From Thalassospira sp. TSL5-1 (GTDB lineage: Bacteria; Pseudomonadota; Alphaproteobacteria; Rhodospirillales; Thalassospiraceae): DNA of 64,000 bases. The position numbers and the translations under genes were made by a program. The first letter of the stretch is position 1. The number at the start of each line of letters is the position of its first letter. Under the pieces are notes generated by a model. The model did not search any database. It was not told where the DNA came from and saw only the letters and a program-made list of their open reading frames with translations. The stretch covers positions 1-64,000 of the forward strand of contig NZ_KV880640.1 in assembly GCF_001907695.1 (NCBI RefSeq), read 5' to 3'. This document shows positions 8,639 through 17,619 of the stretch, piece after piece.

Positions 8639-10468
8639 TTAATCTCCGGGGCGCTGGTTTTTCAGCGCATTTTGATAATTTTCGCGGGCTTCATTCACAC
8701 TGGGACGAACCGACACTTCGGGTATTGCAACGTCCCACCAGTGCCCACCGGCCTCGGTCGAGGGCAGGGGGTCGGTATCAATCACGATGGCATAGGATTT
8801 GGTTGCTGCACGCGCACGGGTCATGGCCTCTTCCAGTTCGCCAATCGACGATACCTTTTCGGCAATCGCCCCCATTGATGCGGCATGGGCGGTAAAATCA
8901 ATTGCGGCTGGTTCAACATGGCGGGCGGTATCAAGCAGGTTGTTAAAACTTTCACCCCCTGTTGCCATTTGCAGCCGGTTGATGCAGCCAAAACCACGAT
9001 TATCCAAAATAACAGTGATGATTTTGTGACCCAGCATCACGCTGGTTGCCAGTTCGGAATTCATCATCATGTAGGACCCGTCGCCCACCATGACGACGAC
9101 CTCTTGGTCGGGCCGGGCCATTTTCACTCCCAGGCCCCCGGCAATCTCATAGCCCATGCAGCTATAACCATATTCAACATGGTAGCCATTGGGTTTGGCG
9201 GTTTTCCAAAGTTTATGAAGCTCGCCGGGCAGGCCGCCTGCGGCACAAACCACAATACCGTCTTCATCCAGGCTGCGTTGCACCGCGCCAATCACCCGGG
9301 CGTCGGTTGGCAGGGTATTGCCGGTCGGGGTCGCGGTGGCGGCATCAACCGCGGCGATCCAGTCGCGTTTCAGGGCAGGATCAGGCTGTTCAAAGCGATG
9401 ATCCCCCAGGGCTTCGGAAAGTTCCTGCAACACCACCTTGGCATCACCAATCAGGGGCAGGGCATTGTGCTTGCTGCCATCAAAGGCGGCAATGTTAAGG
9501 CCCAAAATGCGCCGGTTGGGGTGTTTAAACAGGGCCCAACTGCCGGTGGTGAAATCCTGCAGGCGGGTGCCAATGGCAATGATCAAATCGGCATTTTCGG
9601 CAACGGCATTGGCACTGCTGGCCCCGGTCACACCAATGGAGCCGAGGTTTAGCGCATCATCCCACGGCAGGGCCGATTTGCCCGCCTGGGTTTCGCCCAC
9701 CCCAATGCCATGCTTGTGGGCAAAATCGCGCAGGGTTGCGCAGGCATCGGCGTAATGCACACCACCCCCGGCGATAATCACCGGGTTTTTCGCCTGTTTG
9801 ATGGCCCCAACCGCCGCGGCCAGTTCGTCCTGATCAGGGCGCGGGCGGCGCGGCTTCCAGATTTTCGGGGCAAAAAAGCTTTCCGGCCAGTCATAGGCTT
9901 CGGCCTGCACATCCTGACAAAAGGCCAGGGTGACGGGACCGCAATCGGCCGGGTCGGTCAGAGTTGCCATCGCACGCGGTAGGGCGGTTAACAAATGTTC
10001 GGGCCGCGAAATGCGGTCAAAATAACGGCTGACCGGCTTAAAGCAGTCATTGACGCTGATGGTTGCGTCACCAAAATCCTCGATCTGTTGCAAAACCGGG
10101 TCCGGGGCGCGGTTGGCAAAGACATCGCCGGGGATCAGCAAAACCGGCAGGCGGTTGACATGGGCCAGGGCTGCTGCCGTTACCATATTGGTGGCACCCG
10201 GTCCGATGGAGGTTGTAACCGCCATGGCGCGTTTGCGATTTGATGCCTTGGCATAGGCAATGGCGGCATGCGCCATGCCCTGTTCATTATGCGCACGCCA
10301 GGTGGGTAATGCGTCGCCAATGCCGTGAAGGGCCTCGCCAATGCCCGCCACATTGCCGTGGCCAAAAATGGCCCAGCATCCGCCAAAAAACGGCACGTTA
10401 TCGGCGTTATATTGTACACTTAAATACCGCACCATTGCCTGGGCGGCAGTCAAACGAATGGTGTTCAC
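8639..10468 (-). CDS. iolD: 3D-(3,5/4)-trihydroxycyclohexane-1,2-dione acylhydrolase, ThDP-dependent
   Basis: IolD opens the carbocyclic ring of trihydroxycyclohexane-dione to give 5-deoxy-D-glucuronate. The 609-residue protein has the three thiamine-diphosphate enzyme domains: the N-terminal region with the catalytic glutamate near residue 50 (HNEQGMAH), a central domain, and the C-terminal ThDP-binding motif GDGSYMMMNSEL ending near VILDN at about residues 465-495. Its start overlaps the iolC stop by four bases (ATGA), and iolE follows after 6 bp. Full length and intact. Confidence 0.97.
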   Translation of the reverse strand: MNTIRLTAAQAMVRYLSVQYNADNVPFFGGCWAIFGHGNVAGIGEALHGIGDALPTWRAHNEQGMAHAAIAYAKASNRKRAMAVTTSIGPGATNMVTAAALAHVNRLPVLLIPGDVFANRAPDPVLQQIEDFGDATISVNDCFKPVSRYFDRISRPEHLLTALPRAMATLTDPADCGPVTLAFCQDVQAEAYDWPESFFAPKIWKPRRPRPDQDELAAAVGAIKQAKNPVIIAGGGVHYADACATLRDFAHKHGIGVGETQAGKSALPWDDALNLGSIGVTGASSANAVAENADLIIAIGTRLQDFTTGSWALFKHPNRRILGLNIAAFDGSKHNALPLIGDAKVVLQELSEALGDHRFEQPDPALKRDWIAAVDAATATPTGNTLPTDARVIGAVQRSLDEDGIVVCAAGGLPGELHKLWKTAKPNGYHVEYGYSCMGYEIAGGLGVKMARPDQEVVVMVGDGSYMMMNSELATSVMLGHKIITVILDNRGFGCINRLQMATGGESFNNLLDTARHVEPAAIDFTAHAASMGAIAEKVSSIGELEEAMTRARAATKSYAIVIDTDPLPSTEAGGHWWDVAIPEVSVRPSVNEARENYQNALKNQRPGD

Positions 10469-12375
10469 GCCGTTCCTCCACTATTTTTACGTGCCTGATC
10501 CCACGAAAGGCACAGGGCACGGTATTTGTCTGCCATTTGTGCAATGGCAGTTTGATCGTCAATCTCGCCGGTCAGCCATTCACGGGCTGTTGCGGCAAAA
10601 ATCGTGCGGCCCACGGCAAACCCGCGCACCAGTTTGTGGCGGGCGGCGGCGGCAAAGCTGGCGGCCAGTTCTTCGCTGGGGGCCTCAAGGCCCAAAACCA
10701 CCACACCTCGGCAATAGGGATCATTCTGTGCAATCGTGTCGCAGGCATGGCGCCAAGCGGCATCGCTTTTCATTGGTTCGAGTTTCCACCAGTCGGGGTA
10801 AACGCCAATGTCATAAAACCGCTGAATGATTTTTGCCGTGGTTTCATCATCGCATGACGCAACCTTTGAGGGAATGATCTCGAGCAAAAATTCAAGCCGA
10901 TTGGCCCGCCCGGCATCAAATAACCGCAGGATGGTTTCTTCCTGCCGGGCCTTCATCGCGTCGTCATCATCGGGATGATAAAAACACAGAACCTTGATCA
11001 CGTTTTCCACCGGCCATTCGGCCAGCTTGCTGCCCAAATCCGGGCCGATTTCAAGTTCAAGCGGGCGCGAACCGGGTTTTTCCACCGGGCGGCCAATCCA
11101 AAGACCTTTGCCTGCTGCCGCATACAGGGCATCGCGGCCCAATCGTCCATCACATAACAGGCCATATCCCGGCTTGCCATCGGCGACATTTTCCACCGCA
11201 TTTAGGCACAGCTTTTTAAATGGGCCAATTTTGTCATGCGATACGCCCAGTTCATCGGCCAAATCTTCCAGCTGCATGCGGTGGTCAAAGGCGAAAACGC
11301 GCATTTCCGGCCAGTCGCCGGTGCGGTTTGTGGCCCAATGCACCTGTTCCAGTTCCGCATCATGGCGGAGCGCCGGGGTTTTCATGCCGCGATTAAAGAA
11401 AAACTGTAATTCTTCCCAACTGGGATAGGCCGGGGTGCAGCCATGCCGCGAAACCGCAAAGGCCCCGCAGGCATTGGCATATTTAAGGCTGGTTTGCCAG
11501 TCCTCGCCACTCAGCCAGCCTTTAAGCAGGCCGGACATAAACCCGTCGCCAGCGCCCAGTACATTAAAAACCTCTACCGGGAAGCCAGGGCCTGAAATGC
11601 CGTCATCCAGGCTGCTGCCAATCGCCCCGTCAAAGGCCGATGCCCCCATTGGCCCGCGTTTGCATACCAGGGTGGCCGACGAAATGGCGCGTACATTGCG
11701 CAGGGCGGCTAGGGTATCGGTGGTCCCCCCGGCAATATGAAATTCTTCCTCGGTGCCAACAATCAGGTCAAATAAATGCAGGGTAGCCTGCAATTCCGCC
11801 GTCACCTTTTCCGACGCGATAAAACGGTTTTCGCCGTCGCCATGCCCGGAAAGGCCCCACAGATTGGGGCGGTAATCAATGTCCAGCGCGGTTTTCGCTC
11901 CGTTTTCCCGTGCCAGTTTCAGGGCCTTTAAAACGGCAGCCCGGGTGCGCGGATGTGAAAGATGCGTGCCCGTCACAGTAACACAGCGGCTTTGCGCGAT
12001 GAAATCGGGGTCGATATCATCTTCGCACAGCGCCATATCGGCACAGTTTTCGCGGTAAAAAATCAGCGGAAACTGTTCCTGGTCGCGAATGCCCAGCAAA
12101 ACAAGCGCGGTCAGGCGTTCGGGGTCGGTAATGACCCCGCGCACGTCTACCCCTTCGGCAATCAGCTGTTCGCGAATGAAACGGCCCATATGTTCGTCGC
12201 CGACCCGCGTGATCAGGGCCGATTTCAGGCCCAGCCTGGCGGTACCGCACGCCATATTGGTGGGGGATCCGCCAATATATTTGTTGAAGGATGCCATATC
12301 CTCCAGGCGGCCGCCAATCTGGGCGCCATACAGGTCAACCGATGACCGGCCAATGGTAATGACATCAAGCGTCAT
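10465..12375 (-). CDS. iolC: 5-dehydro-2-deoxygluconokinase fused to a DUF2090 (aldolase-like) domain
   Basis: The N-terminal 320 or so residues are a PfkB-family sugar kinase that phosphorylates 2-deoxy-5-keto-gluconate; the substrate glycine block YIGGSPTNMACG and the PfkB signature NVLGAGDGF near residue 270 are intact. The remaining 310 residues are a DUF2090 domain related to class I aldolases. It is thought to stand in for IolJ, splitting the 6-phosphate to malonate semialdehyde and dihydroxyacetone phosphate; no separate iolJ is in this operon. The frame could begin at TTG 12378, but ATG 12375 overlaps the ATPase stop (TGATG) and has GGGAGGG upstream, so I chose it. The two-domain arrangement is common in alpha- and gammaproteobacteria. 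Confidence 0.95.
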   Translation of the reverse strand: MTLDVITIGRSSVDLYGAQIGGRLEDMASFNKYIGGSPTNMACGTARLGLKSALITRVGDEHMGRFIREQLIAEGVDVRGVITDPERLTALVLLGIRDQEQFPLIFYRENCADMALCEDDIDPDFIAQSRCVTVTGTHLSHPRTRAAVLKALKLARENGAKTALDIDYRPNLWGLSGHGDGENRFIASEKVTAELQATLHLFDLIVGTEEEFHIAGGTTDTLAALRNVRAISSATLVCKRGPMGASAFDGAIGSSLDDGISGPGFPVEVFNVLGAGDGFMSGLLKGWLSGEDWQTSLKYANACGAFAVSRHGCTPAYPSWEELQFFFNRGMKTPALRHDAELEQVHWATNRTGDWPEMRVFAFDHRMQLEDLADELGVSHDKIGPFKKLCLNAVENVADGKPGYGLLCDGRLGRDALYAAAGKGLWIGRPVEKPGSRPLELEIGPDLGSKLAEWPVENVIKVLCFYHPDDDDAMKARQEETILRLFDAGRANRLEFLLEIIPSKVASCDDETTAKIIQRFYDIGVYPDWWKLEPMKSDAAWRHACDTIAQNDPYCRGVVVLGLEAPSEELAASFAAAARHKLVRGFAVGRTIFAATAREWLTGEIDDQTAIAQMADKYRALCLSWDQARKNSGGTA

Positions 12376-13154
12376 CAAATGGTCCCTCCCAGCGAACCTT
12401 CAAGTTCGGCAAGCTCCTGCCCGCCCGCCATCAGGTCCTGCAATTCTTCGGGTTCAATTTCGCCGCGCAGGGCCGTGCCGTGTGTTTGCCCGCGGTTCAG
12501 TACCGTGAAACGGTCGCCCACGGCCATGGCATGGCGCACATTATGGGTAATGAATACCACGCCAATCCCGGCCTTGCGCACCCGGTCAATGGTTGCCAGA
12601 ACGTTTGATGTTTGCCGCACGCCAAGGGCGGATGTCGGTTCGTCCAAAATCAGGACCTTGGCGCCGAAATGCACCGCACGGGCAATAGCAACACTTTGGC
12701 GTTCGCCCCCCGAAAGGGTGCCAACCGCCTGGTCGGCCTCGCGCAGGTTAATGCCCATGCGGTCCATTTCTTCAAAGGTAATGCGGTGGGCGGTTTTAAA
12801 ATCGATCCATTTAAACGGGCCAAATCCCTTGCGCGGTTCGCGCCCCATCCAGAAATTGCGGGTAACCGACATGAGCGGGATCATCGCCAGGTCCTGATAC
12901 ACCGTGGCAATCCCGGCATTCATGGCATCACGCGGATTGTTAAAAACCGTGTCCTGACCGTTCACCCGGATCACCCCGCCGGTGGGCTTGTGCACACCCG
13001 ACATGGTTTTAATAAAGGTCGATTTACCCGCGCCATTATCGCCCAAAAGGCAATGGCATTCACCGGCATAAACATCGAAGGATACACCCCCCAGCGCAAT
13101 CACCGGGCCAAAATGTTTTTCGATATTGTCCATCTCGATCAAGGGGCTAGACAT
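12375..13154 (-). CDS. Inositol ABC transporter, ATP-binding protein
   Basis: This 259-residue single-domain ATPase energises sugar import. Visible motifs are Walker A GDNGAGKS, signature [14 protein letters not shown], Walker [14 protein letters not shown], and a switch region VVFITHNV in which Asn replaces the usual Asp before the valine. A longer frame extends upstream, but ATG 13154 overlaps the permease stop by one base (TAATG) and starts with the natural [16 protein letters not shown], so the upstream part is rejected. It resembles the FrcA/IatA class of short sugar ATPases rather than the duplicated RbsA type. Substrate is inferred from the iol operon. Confidence 0.93.
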   Translation of the reverse strand: MSSPLIEMDNIEKHFGPVIALGGVSFDVYAGECHCLLGDNGAGKSTFIKTMSGVHKPTGGVIRVNGQDTVFNNPRDAMNAGIATVYQDLAMIPLMSVTRNFWMGREPRKGFGPFKWIDFKTAHRITFEEMDRMGINLREADQAVGTLSGGERQSVAIARAVHFGAKVLILDEPTSALGVRQTSNVLATIDRVRKAGIGVVFITHNVRHAMAVGDRFTVLNRGQTHGTALRGEIEPEELQDLMAGGQELAELEGSLGGTI

Positions 13155-14251
13155 TACCGTTCTCCTGTAATCATGCGGCGGATATAGGTATTCATGATCA
13201 CGGCCAGGATCAGGATCGTACCCAGGAACACACGGAACAGCGAACTTTCGGCCCCGGCAAAAAACAGCCCCTGCTGCACAACACCAAAGATCAAAGCCCC
13301 CAGGGCCGCCCCAATAACCGAGCCATACCCGCCGGTCAGAAGCGCCCCGCCAATCACCACACAAATGATGGCTTCAAATTCCTTGAGCAAACCACGGTCT
13401 GCCGCGGCCGAGCCAAACTCCATCACCTGGCAGGTGGCAAAGACGGTGGCGCAAAAGGCGGTAAACATAAACATCAGAATTTTCACCCGGTCCACCGGCA
13501 CGCCCACATAACGGGCGGCCTTGGCATCGCCGCCGGATGCGAAAATCCAGTTGCCAAAACGGGTGCGGGTCAACAGGAAGTGGCCGAAAATTACCAGCAC
13601 AATCGCCCAGACCACCAGCATTGGAATGCCTTCAACAATCGGCTGACCGGCACGGGTGCCGCGCGTAAAGGTCCCGACCCAACCCATTTCGCCAAACCAC
13701 TGAAACAGGTCCTTGAAAATCACGCCGCCAAACAAAAAGGCCAGCGGGTCGCCCTTGGCGGCTTCTTTGACACCGCCGATAATGGTCTGGCGGGTGGTGG
13801 TGATGGACAGCCAAATGGTCAGACCGCGCAAAATATACAAAAACGCCAGGGTCACAATAAAACTGGGCAGTCCGGTTTTGATCACCAAAAAGCCGTTCAG
13901 TGCGCCAATCGCCATTGCGATAACGAATGCAGCAATGATGGCGGCCCATACCGGCCAACCCATATGTACCGATAGAATGGCAATCACAACGCCGGAAAAA
14001 CCAATCATGGAGCCAACCGAAAGGTCAAATTCACCGGCAATCATCAACAGACAGGCACCCACGGCGATAATCGCGAATTGTGCCGAAACGACGGTCCAGT
14101 TCTTTATGCCTTCGGGCGCGAACATGCCGCTATCGCCCGCAATCATCAAAAAGAAAACAAAAACCAGAATTGCGCCGCAAATCGCGCCCAGTTCGGGCCG
14201 GATCATGGCACGACGAAGGCTTGAGACTTGCTTTAATCGCTCGTCCGTCAT
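13154..14251 (-). CDS. Inositol ABC transporter, permease
   Basis: This is a membrane permease of the BPD_transp_2 (RbsC/FrcB) family with eight or more hydrophobic segments. The family block [16 protein letters not shown] near residue 65 and the conserved [17 protein letters not shown] toward the C-terminus are present. At 365 residues it is somewhat longer than RbsC, because of an extra central stretch around residues 165-215. I chose ATG 14251 (MTDERLKQV) instead of the upstream in-frame ATG, as the extension has no family resemblance. It is separated from the binding-protein gene by 87 bp containing a hairpin, and overlaps the ATPase gene by one base. Confidence 0.93.
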   Translation of the reverse strand: MTDERLKQVSSLRRAMIRPELGAICGAILVFVFFLMIAGDSGMFAPEGIKNWTVVSAQFAIIAVGACLLMIAGEFDLSVGSMIGFSGVVIAILSVHMGWPVWAAIIAAFVIAMAIGALNGFLVIKTGLPSFIVTLAFLYILRGLTIWLSITTTRQTIIGGVKEAAKGDPLAFLFGGVIFKDLFQWFGEMGWVGTFTRGTRAGQPIVEGIPMLVVWAIVLVIFGHFLLTRTRFGNWIFASGGDAKAARYVGVPVDRVKILMFMFTAFCATVFATCQVMEFGSAAADRGLLKEFEAIICVVIGGALLTGGYGSVIGAALGALIFGVVQQGLFFAGAESSLFRVFLGTILILAVIMNTYIRRMITGER

Positions 14252-14287
14252 GGCATTACTCTTGTATTTTGGGGAACGGAGAGTTGC

Positions 14288-14315
14288 CAGGGGGCGGCAC
14301 AAGGCAGGCCCCCTG
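14288..14315 (-). terminator. Hairpin after the inositol-binding-protein gene
   Basis: CAGGGGGC at 14288-14295 pairs with GCCCCCTG at 14308-14315 across a 12-base loop. There is no T-run, so it is more likely a partial terminator or a 3'-end stabiliser that leaves the binding protein transcript in excess over permease and ATPase. Confidence 0.45.
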
Positions 14316-14338
14316 ACGGGAGGAAGAAGGTTCAGAAA

Positions 14339-15295
14339 TTAGCGGTATTCGCCCGCATATTTCTCGACCAGGCCGATATTGTCCTTGGTGATGAAACCCG
14401 GGCCCGAATTGATGTCGCCTGACGGCAGAACGCCATAGCGGACATAATTGGTCAGGATCACGACCGGCAGGTAGCCCTGCAGGTAAGGTTGCTGGTCAAT
14501 GGCAAAGTCGATATCGCCCTTTTTGATGCCATCGGCAATCTTGGCCGACAGGTCAAAGGTGCCAAACGGAATGGCGCCATTCATGCCCAGTTCGCGCAGG
14601 GCATCCAGGGTCGGCTCGGCAGAGTTCGGACCCAGGGCCAAAATCGCGCCAACATCCTGATGGGCATTCAGATAGGCCGAAACCTTGTTTTTCACTTCCG
14701 ACGGGTCCAGGCCGGTATCAATCATCTGGTCGCCCAGATCGGTGCCAATGGCTTCGGCAAAGCCACGGCAGCGTTCAACCGATGCCGGGTTGGTGATGTA
14801 GTGGTTCACACACAGGAAGGATTTAACACCCTTGGCCGCCATGCGCTTGCCAGCGCCAAAACCGGCATCATATTCCGGCTGACCAACATGCATCAACGCG
14901 CCCAGCTCGTGGGACTGTTCAACCGTGCCGGAATTGATGGTGATGACCGGAATGCCCTTGGCGATGGCGTCTTCGACCGGGCCTTTCAGCACGTTGAAAT
15001 CGGCGATGGTCACAATGATGCCATCGGGGTTGGAAGCGGCGGTTTGCTGGACGATGCGTGCCATATCGGCCAAATCGCCGGTCGGCGGGTTGCGATATTC
15101 AACATTCACATCCATCTGGTCGCCCGCAACCTTGATGGCGTTCTTGATCACGTTCCACCAGCTATCGGAATCCGGCGCATGGCTGATTAAAACAAAATTT
15201 TCGCCTTCCGCCTGGGCGGATGTGGATGCGGTTGCCAGCCCGGCAAATGCCAGCGTTGCGGTGGCAATGGCGGTTAGTGTCTTTTTCATCTTCAT
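14339..15295 (-). CDS. Periplasmic sugar-binding protein of the inositol ABC transporter
   Basis: First gene of the operon, 318 residues, with a clear Sec signal peptide ending near STSAQA (residue 29). The mature part is a Peripla_BP_4/ribose-binding-type fold, beginning FVLISHAPDSDSWW and containing VTIADFNVLKGPVEDA and ILALGPNSAEPTLDAL. It would capture myo-inositol in the periplasm and pass it to the permease (equivalent to Caulobacter IbpA). The ATG is preceded by AGGGAGG. Substrate assignment rests on the operon. Confidence 0.92.
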   Translation of the reverse strand: MKMKKTLTAIATATLAFAGLATASTSAQAEGENFVLISHAPDSDSWWNVIKNAIKVAGDQMDVNVEYRNPPTGDLADMARIVQQTAASNPDGIIVTIADFNVLKGPVEDAIAKGIPVITINSGTVEQSHELGALMHVGQPEYDAGFGAGKRMAAKGVKSFLCVNHYITNPASVERCRGFAEAIGTDLGDQMIDTGLDPSEVKNKVSAYLNAHQDVGAILALGPNSAEPTLDALRELGMNGAIPFGTFDLSAKIADGIKKGDIDFAIDQQPYLQGYLPVVILTNYVRYGVLPSGDINSGPGFITKDNIGLVEKYAGEYR

Positions 15296-15434
15296 CTTGG
15301 TCTAAGCCTCCCTATTCGGCTTTTTCTCGGAACACCGCTGTAGGATCGGTGTGATGGTTCCTTAATCTTCGTCATTCCGTGCCGTTGTCCCGGCACTTTG
15401 CGCTACGGTTTCTTATGGCGGCGGACCGCTTGGC

Positions 15435-15462
15435 AAAAAGGGAAAGCCGTAAACTCTCCCTT
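15435..15462 (-). terminator. Rho-independent terminator or leader attenuator upstream of the iol operon
   Basis: On the minus strand AAGGGAGAG pairs with CTTTCCCTT (15454-15462 with 15438-15446; one G-U pair) and is followed by five T residues (15439-15435). It either ends the regulator transcript or, if the operon starts at the promoter overlapping 15475-15488, sits about ten bases into its leader. Confidence 0.65.
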
Positions 15463-15474
15463 TCTTTTGTGCGT

Positions 15475-15506
15475 GGAATTTTTATTCCATAAAAAATGAA
15501 ATGCAA
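15475..15506 (-). promoter_or_regulatory. Probable iol promoter with RpiR/IolR operator
   Basis: The palindrome GGAA-N6-TTCC at 15475-15488 matches the spacing reported for alphaproteobacterial IolR sites. On the minus strand a -35-like TTGCAT (15501-15506) lies 16 bp from a -10-like TAAAAA (15479-15484) that forms exactly the operator core, so a bound repressor would block polymerase. A related AGAA-N6-TTCT site lies before the second dehydrogenase gene. Confidence 0.55.
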
Positions 15507-15526
15507 CAAAATTTTCTATTTTGTTG
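15504..15526. repeat. AT-rich inverted repeat overlapping the regulator stop codon
   Basis: CAACAAAAT at 15504-15512 pairs with ATTTTGTTG at 15518-15526 across five bases; the regulator stop codon (TAG, complement of 15516-15518) is inside it. It may be a second operator half or a 3'-end hairpin. Confidence 0.4.
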
Positions 15527-16340
15527 TTTCATCCCGTCGGGCCCCAATCGCAACCGCAAGGGTAATTGCCAGCGAAAGCGTGGCTGATAGGGCGCGAAAG
15601 GCTCCCACATCCACCTCGGTAACATGCAGGATAGTGGCGCGTAATTTTTGCAACGGGCTGGTCAGTGTATCGGTAATCGCCACCACTTCATTGCCGAGTC
15701 CGCGGGCATATTGCGCCAGTTCCACCGTTTCCTGCGAATAGGGGGCAAAGGTAATGGCGATCAAAACGTCGTCTTTGCGAATGGCGTGACGGTGGTTCAG
15801 CTTGCCGACCCCGTCATGGAAAACGGCGGGAATATCCATTTTTTCCAGCGCATAAGATAAATAGGATGCCACCGGAAAGGCCCGCCTCAGGCCGATAACA
15901 TGGATCATCGGCGCATGGGCCAAAAGGTCCACCGCATGTTCCAGCGTTTCCGGGTCAATTGACGCGGCCATATTTTCCAGCGATATGCGCCCGGCCTCAA
16001 CGAATTCGGCCAGAAGGGCGCTGGGGCTGTCCGCCCCCGATGCCTTTAAATTCTCAAGCCGTGTTGCGTAATCGGGCCATTTCAGGGCGTAGGTTTCGCG
16101 AAACATTTTTTGCATTTCGCTAAAGCCGGAAAAGCCCATCAACTGGCAAAACCGCATGAAAGCCGAGGGTTGCACCCCGGCTGCGGCCGAAAGCTCCGCC
16201 ACGGTTGAAACGGCAATACGGTCGGTATTTTGCGCCACATAATCCGCGCATTGTCGCAGCCGTTTGGGCATGGATTCGGAAATTTCCAGCAGGCGATGGT
16301 TGAATTCTTCCAAAGAGACGGGGGCGGTTTGATCGCTCAT
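15516..16340 (-). CDS. iolR: RpiR-family transcriptional regulator of inositol genes
   Basis: The 274-residue protein has an N-terminal RpiR helix-turn-helix (about residues 10-85; VSTVAELSAAAGVQPSAFMRF is the recognition region) and a C-terminal SIS sugar-phosphate-sensing domain (about 125-255; HVIGLRRAFPVASYLSYAL, then ITDTLTSP). RpiR regulators next to iol genes are usually repressors that release DNA on binding an inositol-pathway intermediate such as a 2-deoxy-5-keto-gluconate phosphate. It lies upstream of the iol operon on the same strand and is divergent from the dehydrogenase gene at 16443. Matching GAA-N6-TTC palindromes stand in front of both, which supports local control. Confidence 0.88.
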   Translation of the reverse strand: MSDQTAPVSLEEFNHRLLEISESMPKRLRQCADYVAQNTDRIAVSTVAELSAAAGVQPSAFMRFCQLMGFSGFSEMQKMFRETYALKWPDYATRLENLKASGADSPSALLAEFVEAGRISLENMAASIDPETLEHAVDLLAHAPMIHVIGLRRAFPVASYLSYALEKMDIPAVFHDGVGKLNHRHAIRKDDVLIAITFAPYSQETVELAQYARGLGNEVVAITDTLTSPLQKLRATILHVTEVDVGAFRALSATLSLAITLAVAIGARRDETTK

Positions 16341-16398
16341 GCAGGGCCTTTTTTGTTTTTATCTTGACGGACGACATGTTCCATGGTCATCCAGATTA

Positions 16399-16414
16399 TA
16401 GAACAAAAATTCTA
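16399..16414. promoter_or_regulatory. Candidate IolR operator before the second dehydrogenase
   Basis: TAGAA-N6-TTCTA, a variant of the GGAA-N6-TTCC palindrome at 15475, in the 102-bp divergent gap between the regulator and the dehydrogenase. It overlaps a -10-like TATAGA (16397-16402) on the plus strand. Confidence 0.5.
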
Positions 16415-16442
16415 TTTTCATTCGGGTGAGGAGTCTAGGAAA

Positions 16443-17573
16443 ATGAGCAGCATTGGAATTGGCCTGATCGGGACCGGTTTTATGGGCAAGGCGCATGCGC
16501 TGGCATATCGCTCGGCAAAGGCGGTAATGGGTGATGTGCCCGATGTGCGGCTGGAACTGCTATGCGAGCAACCCTTTGACAAGGCCGAAAAATTTGCCGA
16601 CCAGTTCGGTTTTGCCCGTGCGACCGATAACTGGCGCGACCTGTTGAATGACCCGGCGATTGATATCATTTCCATCACCACGCCCAATATGCTGCATCAT
16701 GAAATGGCGCTGGCGGCCATTGCGGCGGGCAAGCATGTTTATTGCGAAAAACCGCTGGCCCTGACGCTGGATCAGGCGCGCGCAATGCGCGATGCCGCGG
16801 CAAAGGCCGGGGTAAAAACCATGGTCGGGTATAATTATATCCATAACCCGGCCTTTACCCATGCCTGCCGCCTCATCAAATCCGGTGCGATTGGCCGGGT
16901 TGTTCATTTCCGGGGCTGGGTGGACGAAGATTACCAGGCTGATCCCAACCTTGCCTGGACCTGGCGCAGCACCCTTGCCGATGCCGGGCTGGGCGCACTG
17001 GGTGATATGGGCTGCCATCTGGTTTCCATGGCCTATGGCCTGCTTGGCCCGATTGATAATCTGGTTGGCGATATGCAAACCGTGCATCAGACCCGCCCGC
17101 TTTCCGATGGCACCGGCAGTGCCGCAGTGGAAAATGAGGATACGGCGACTGCGCTTGTCCGTTTTGCGTCCGGCGTGCAGGGCAGTATTTCAACATCGCG
17201 TTCCGCCTGGGGCCGTAAAAGCCGCCTGGCCTGGGAAGTGCACGGAACCGAAGGCATGATCTGCTATGACCAGGAACGCATGAACGAATTGCAGCTTTAC
17301 CAAAATTCCGGCAATCCGGCCGAACAGGGCTTTAAAACCATCCTTACCAGCCCGCATCACGCGCCTTATGGTAATTTCTGCCCGGCGGCGGGCCATCAGC
17401 TTGGCTTTAATGACCTGAAGGTCATCGAATGCGCCACCTTCCTGTCTGCCCTTGCCAAAGGCGAGGATGCCTATCCCAATTTCAACGATGCCTTTGAATT
17501 TGAAAAGGTCATCCATGCCGTCGCAATGTCGGCGCGCCAGGATCGTAGAATTATGCTGACTGAGTTAAAATAA
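16443..17573 (+). CDS. Gfo/Idh/MocA oxidoreductase, probable inositol-isomer dehydrogenase
   Basis: The protein has 376 residues with Rossmann motif GLIGTGFMG, the EKP motif in YCEKPLALTL and the family His in GDMGCHLVSMA. It is only distantly related to the IolG at 4381 and about 45 residues longer, with the longer C-terminal lobe of the LgdA/IolX-like branch. It stands alone, divergent from the RpiR regulator and sharing its operator type, so it may oxidise scyllo- or D-chiro-inositol or a related sugar feeding the same pathway. ATG 16443 is preceded by GTGAGGAG; the upstream ATG 16383 would extend across the promoter and is rejected. Exact substrate unknown. Confidence 0.85.
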   Translation: MSSIGIGLIGTGFMGKAHALAYRSAKAVMGDVPDVRLELLCEQPFDKAEKFADQFGFARATDNWRDLLNDPAIDIISITTPNMLHHEMALAAIAAGKHVYCEKPLALTLDQARAMRDAAAKAGVKTMVGYNYIHNPAFTHACRLIKSGAIGRVVHFRGWVDEDYQADPNLAWTWRSTLADAGLGALGDMGCHLVSMAYGLLGPIDNLVGDMQTVHQTRPLSDGTGSAAVENEDTATALVRFASGVQGSISTSRSAWGRKSRLAWEVHGTEGMICYDQERMNELQLYQNSGNPAEQGFKTILTSPHHAPYGNFCPAAGHQLGFNDLKVIECATFLSALAKGEDAYPNFNDAFEFEKVIHAVAMSARQDRRIMLTELK

Positions 17574-17619
17574 CCACCCTATTAATTTGAGAAATAATGA
17601 CGATAATATTAGTCGCGGT

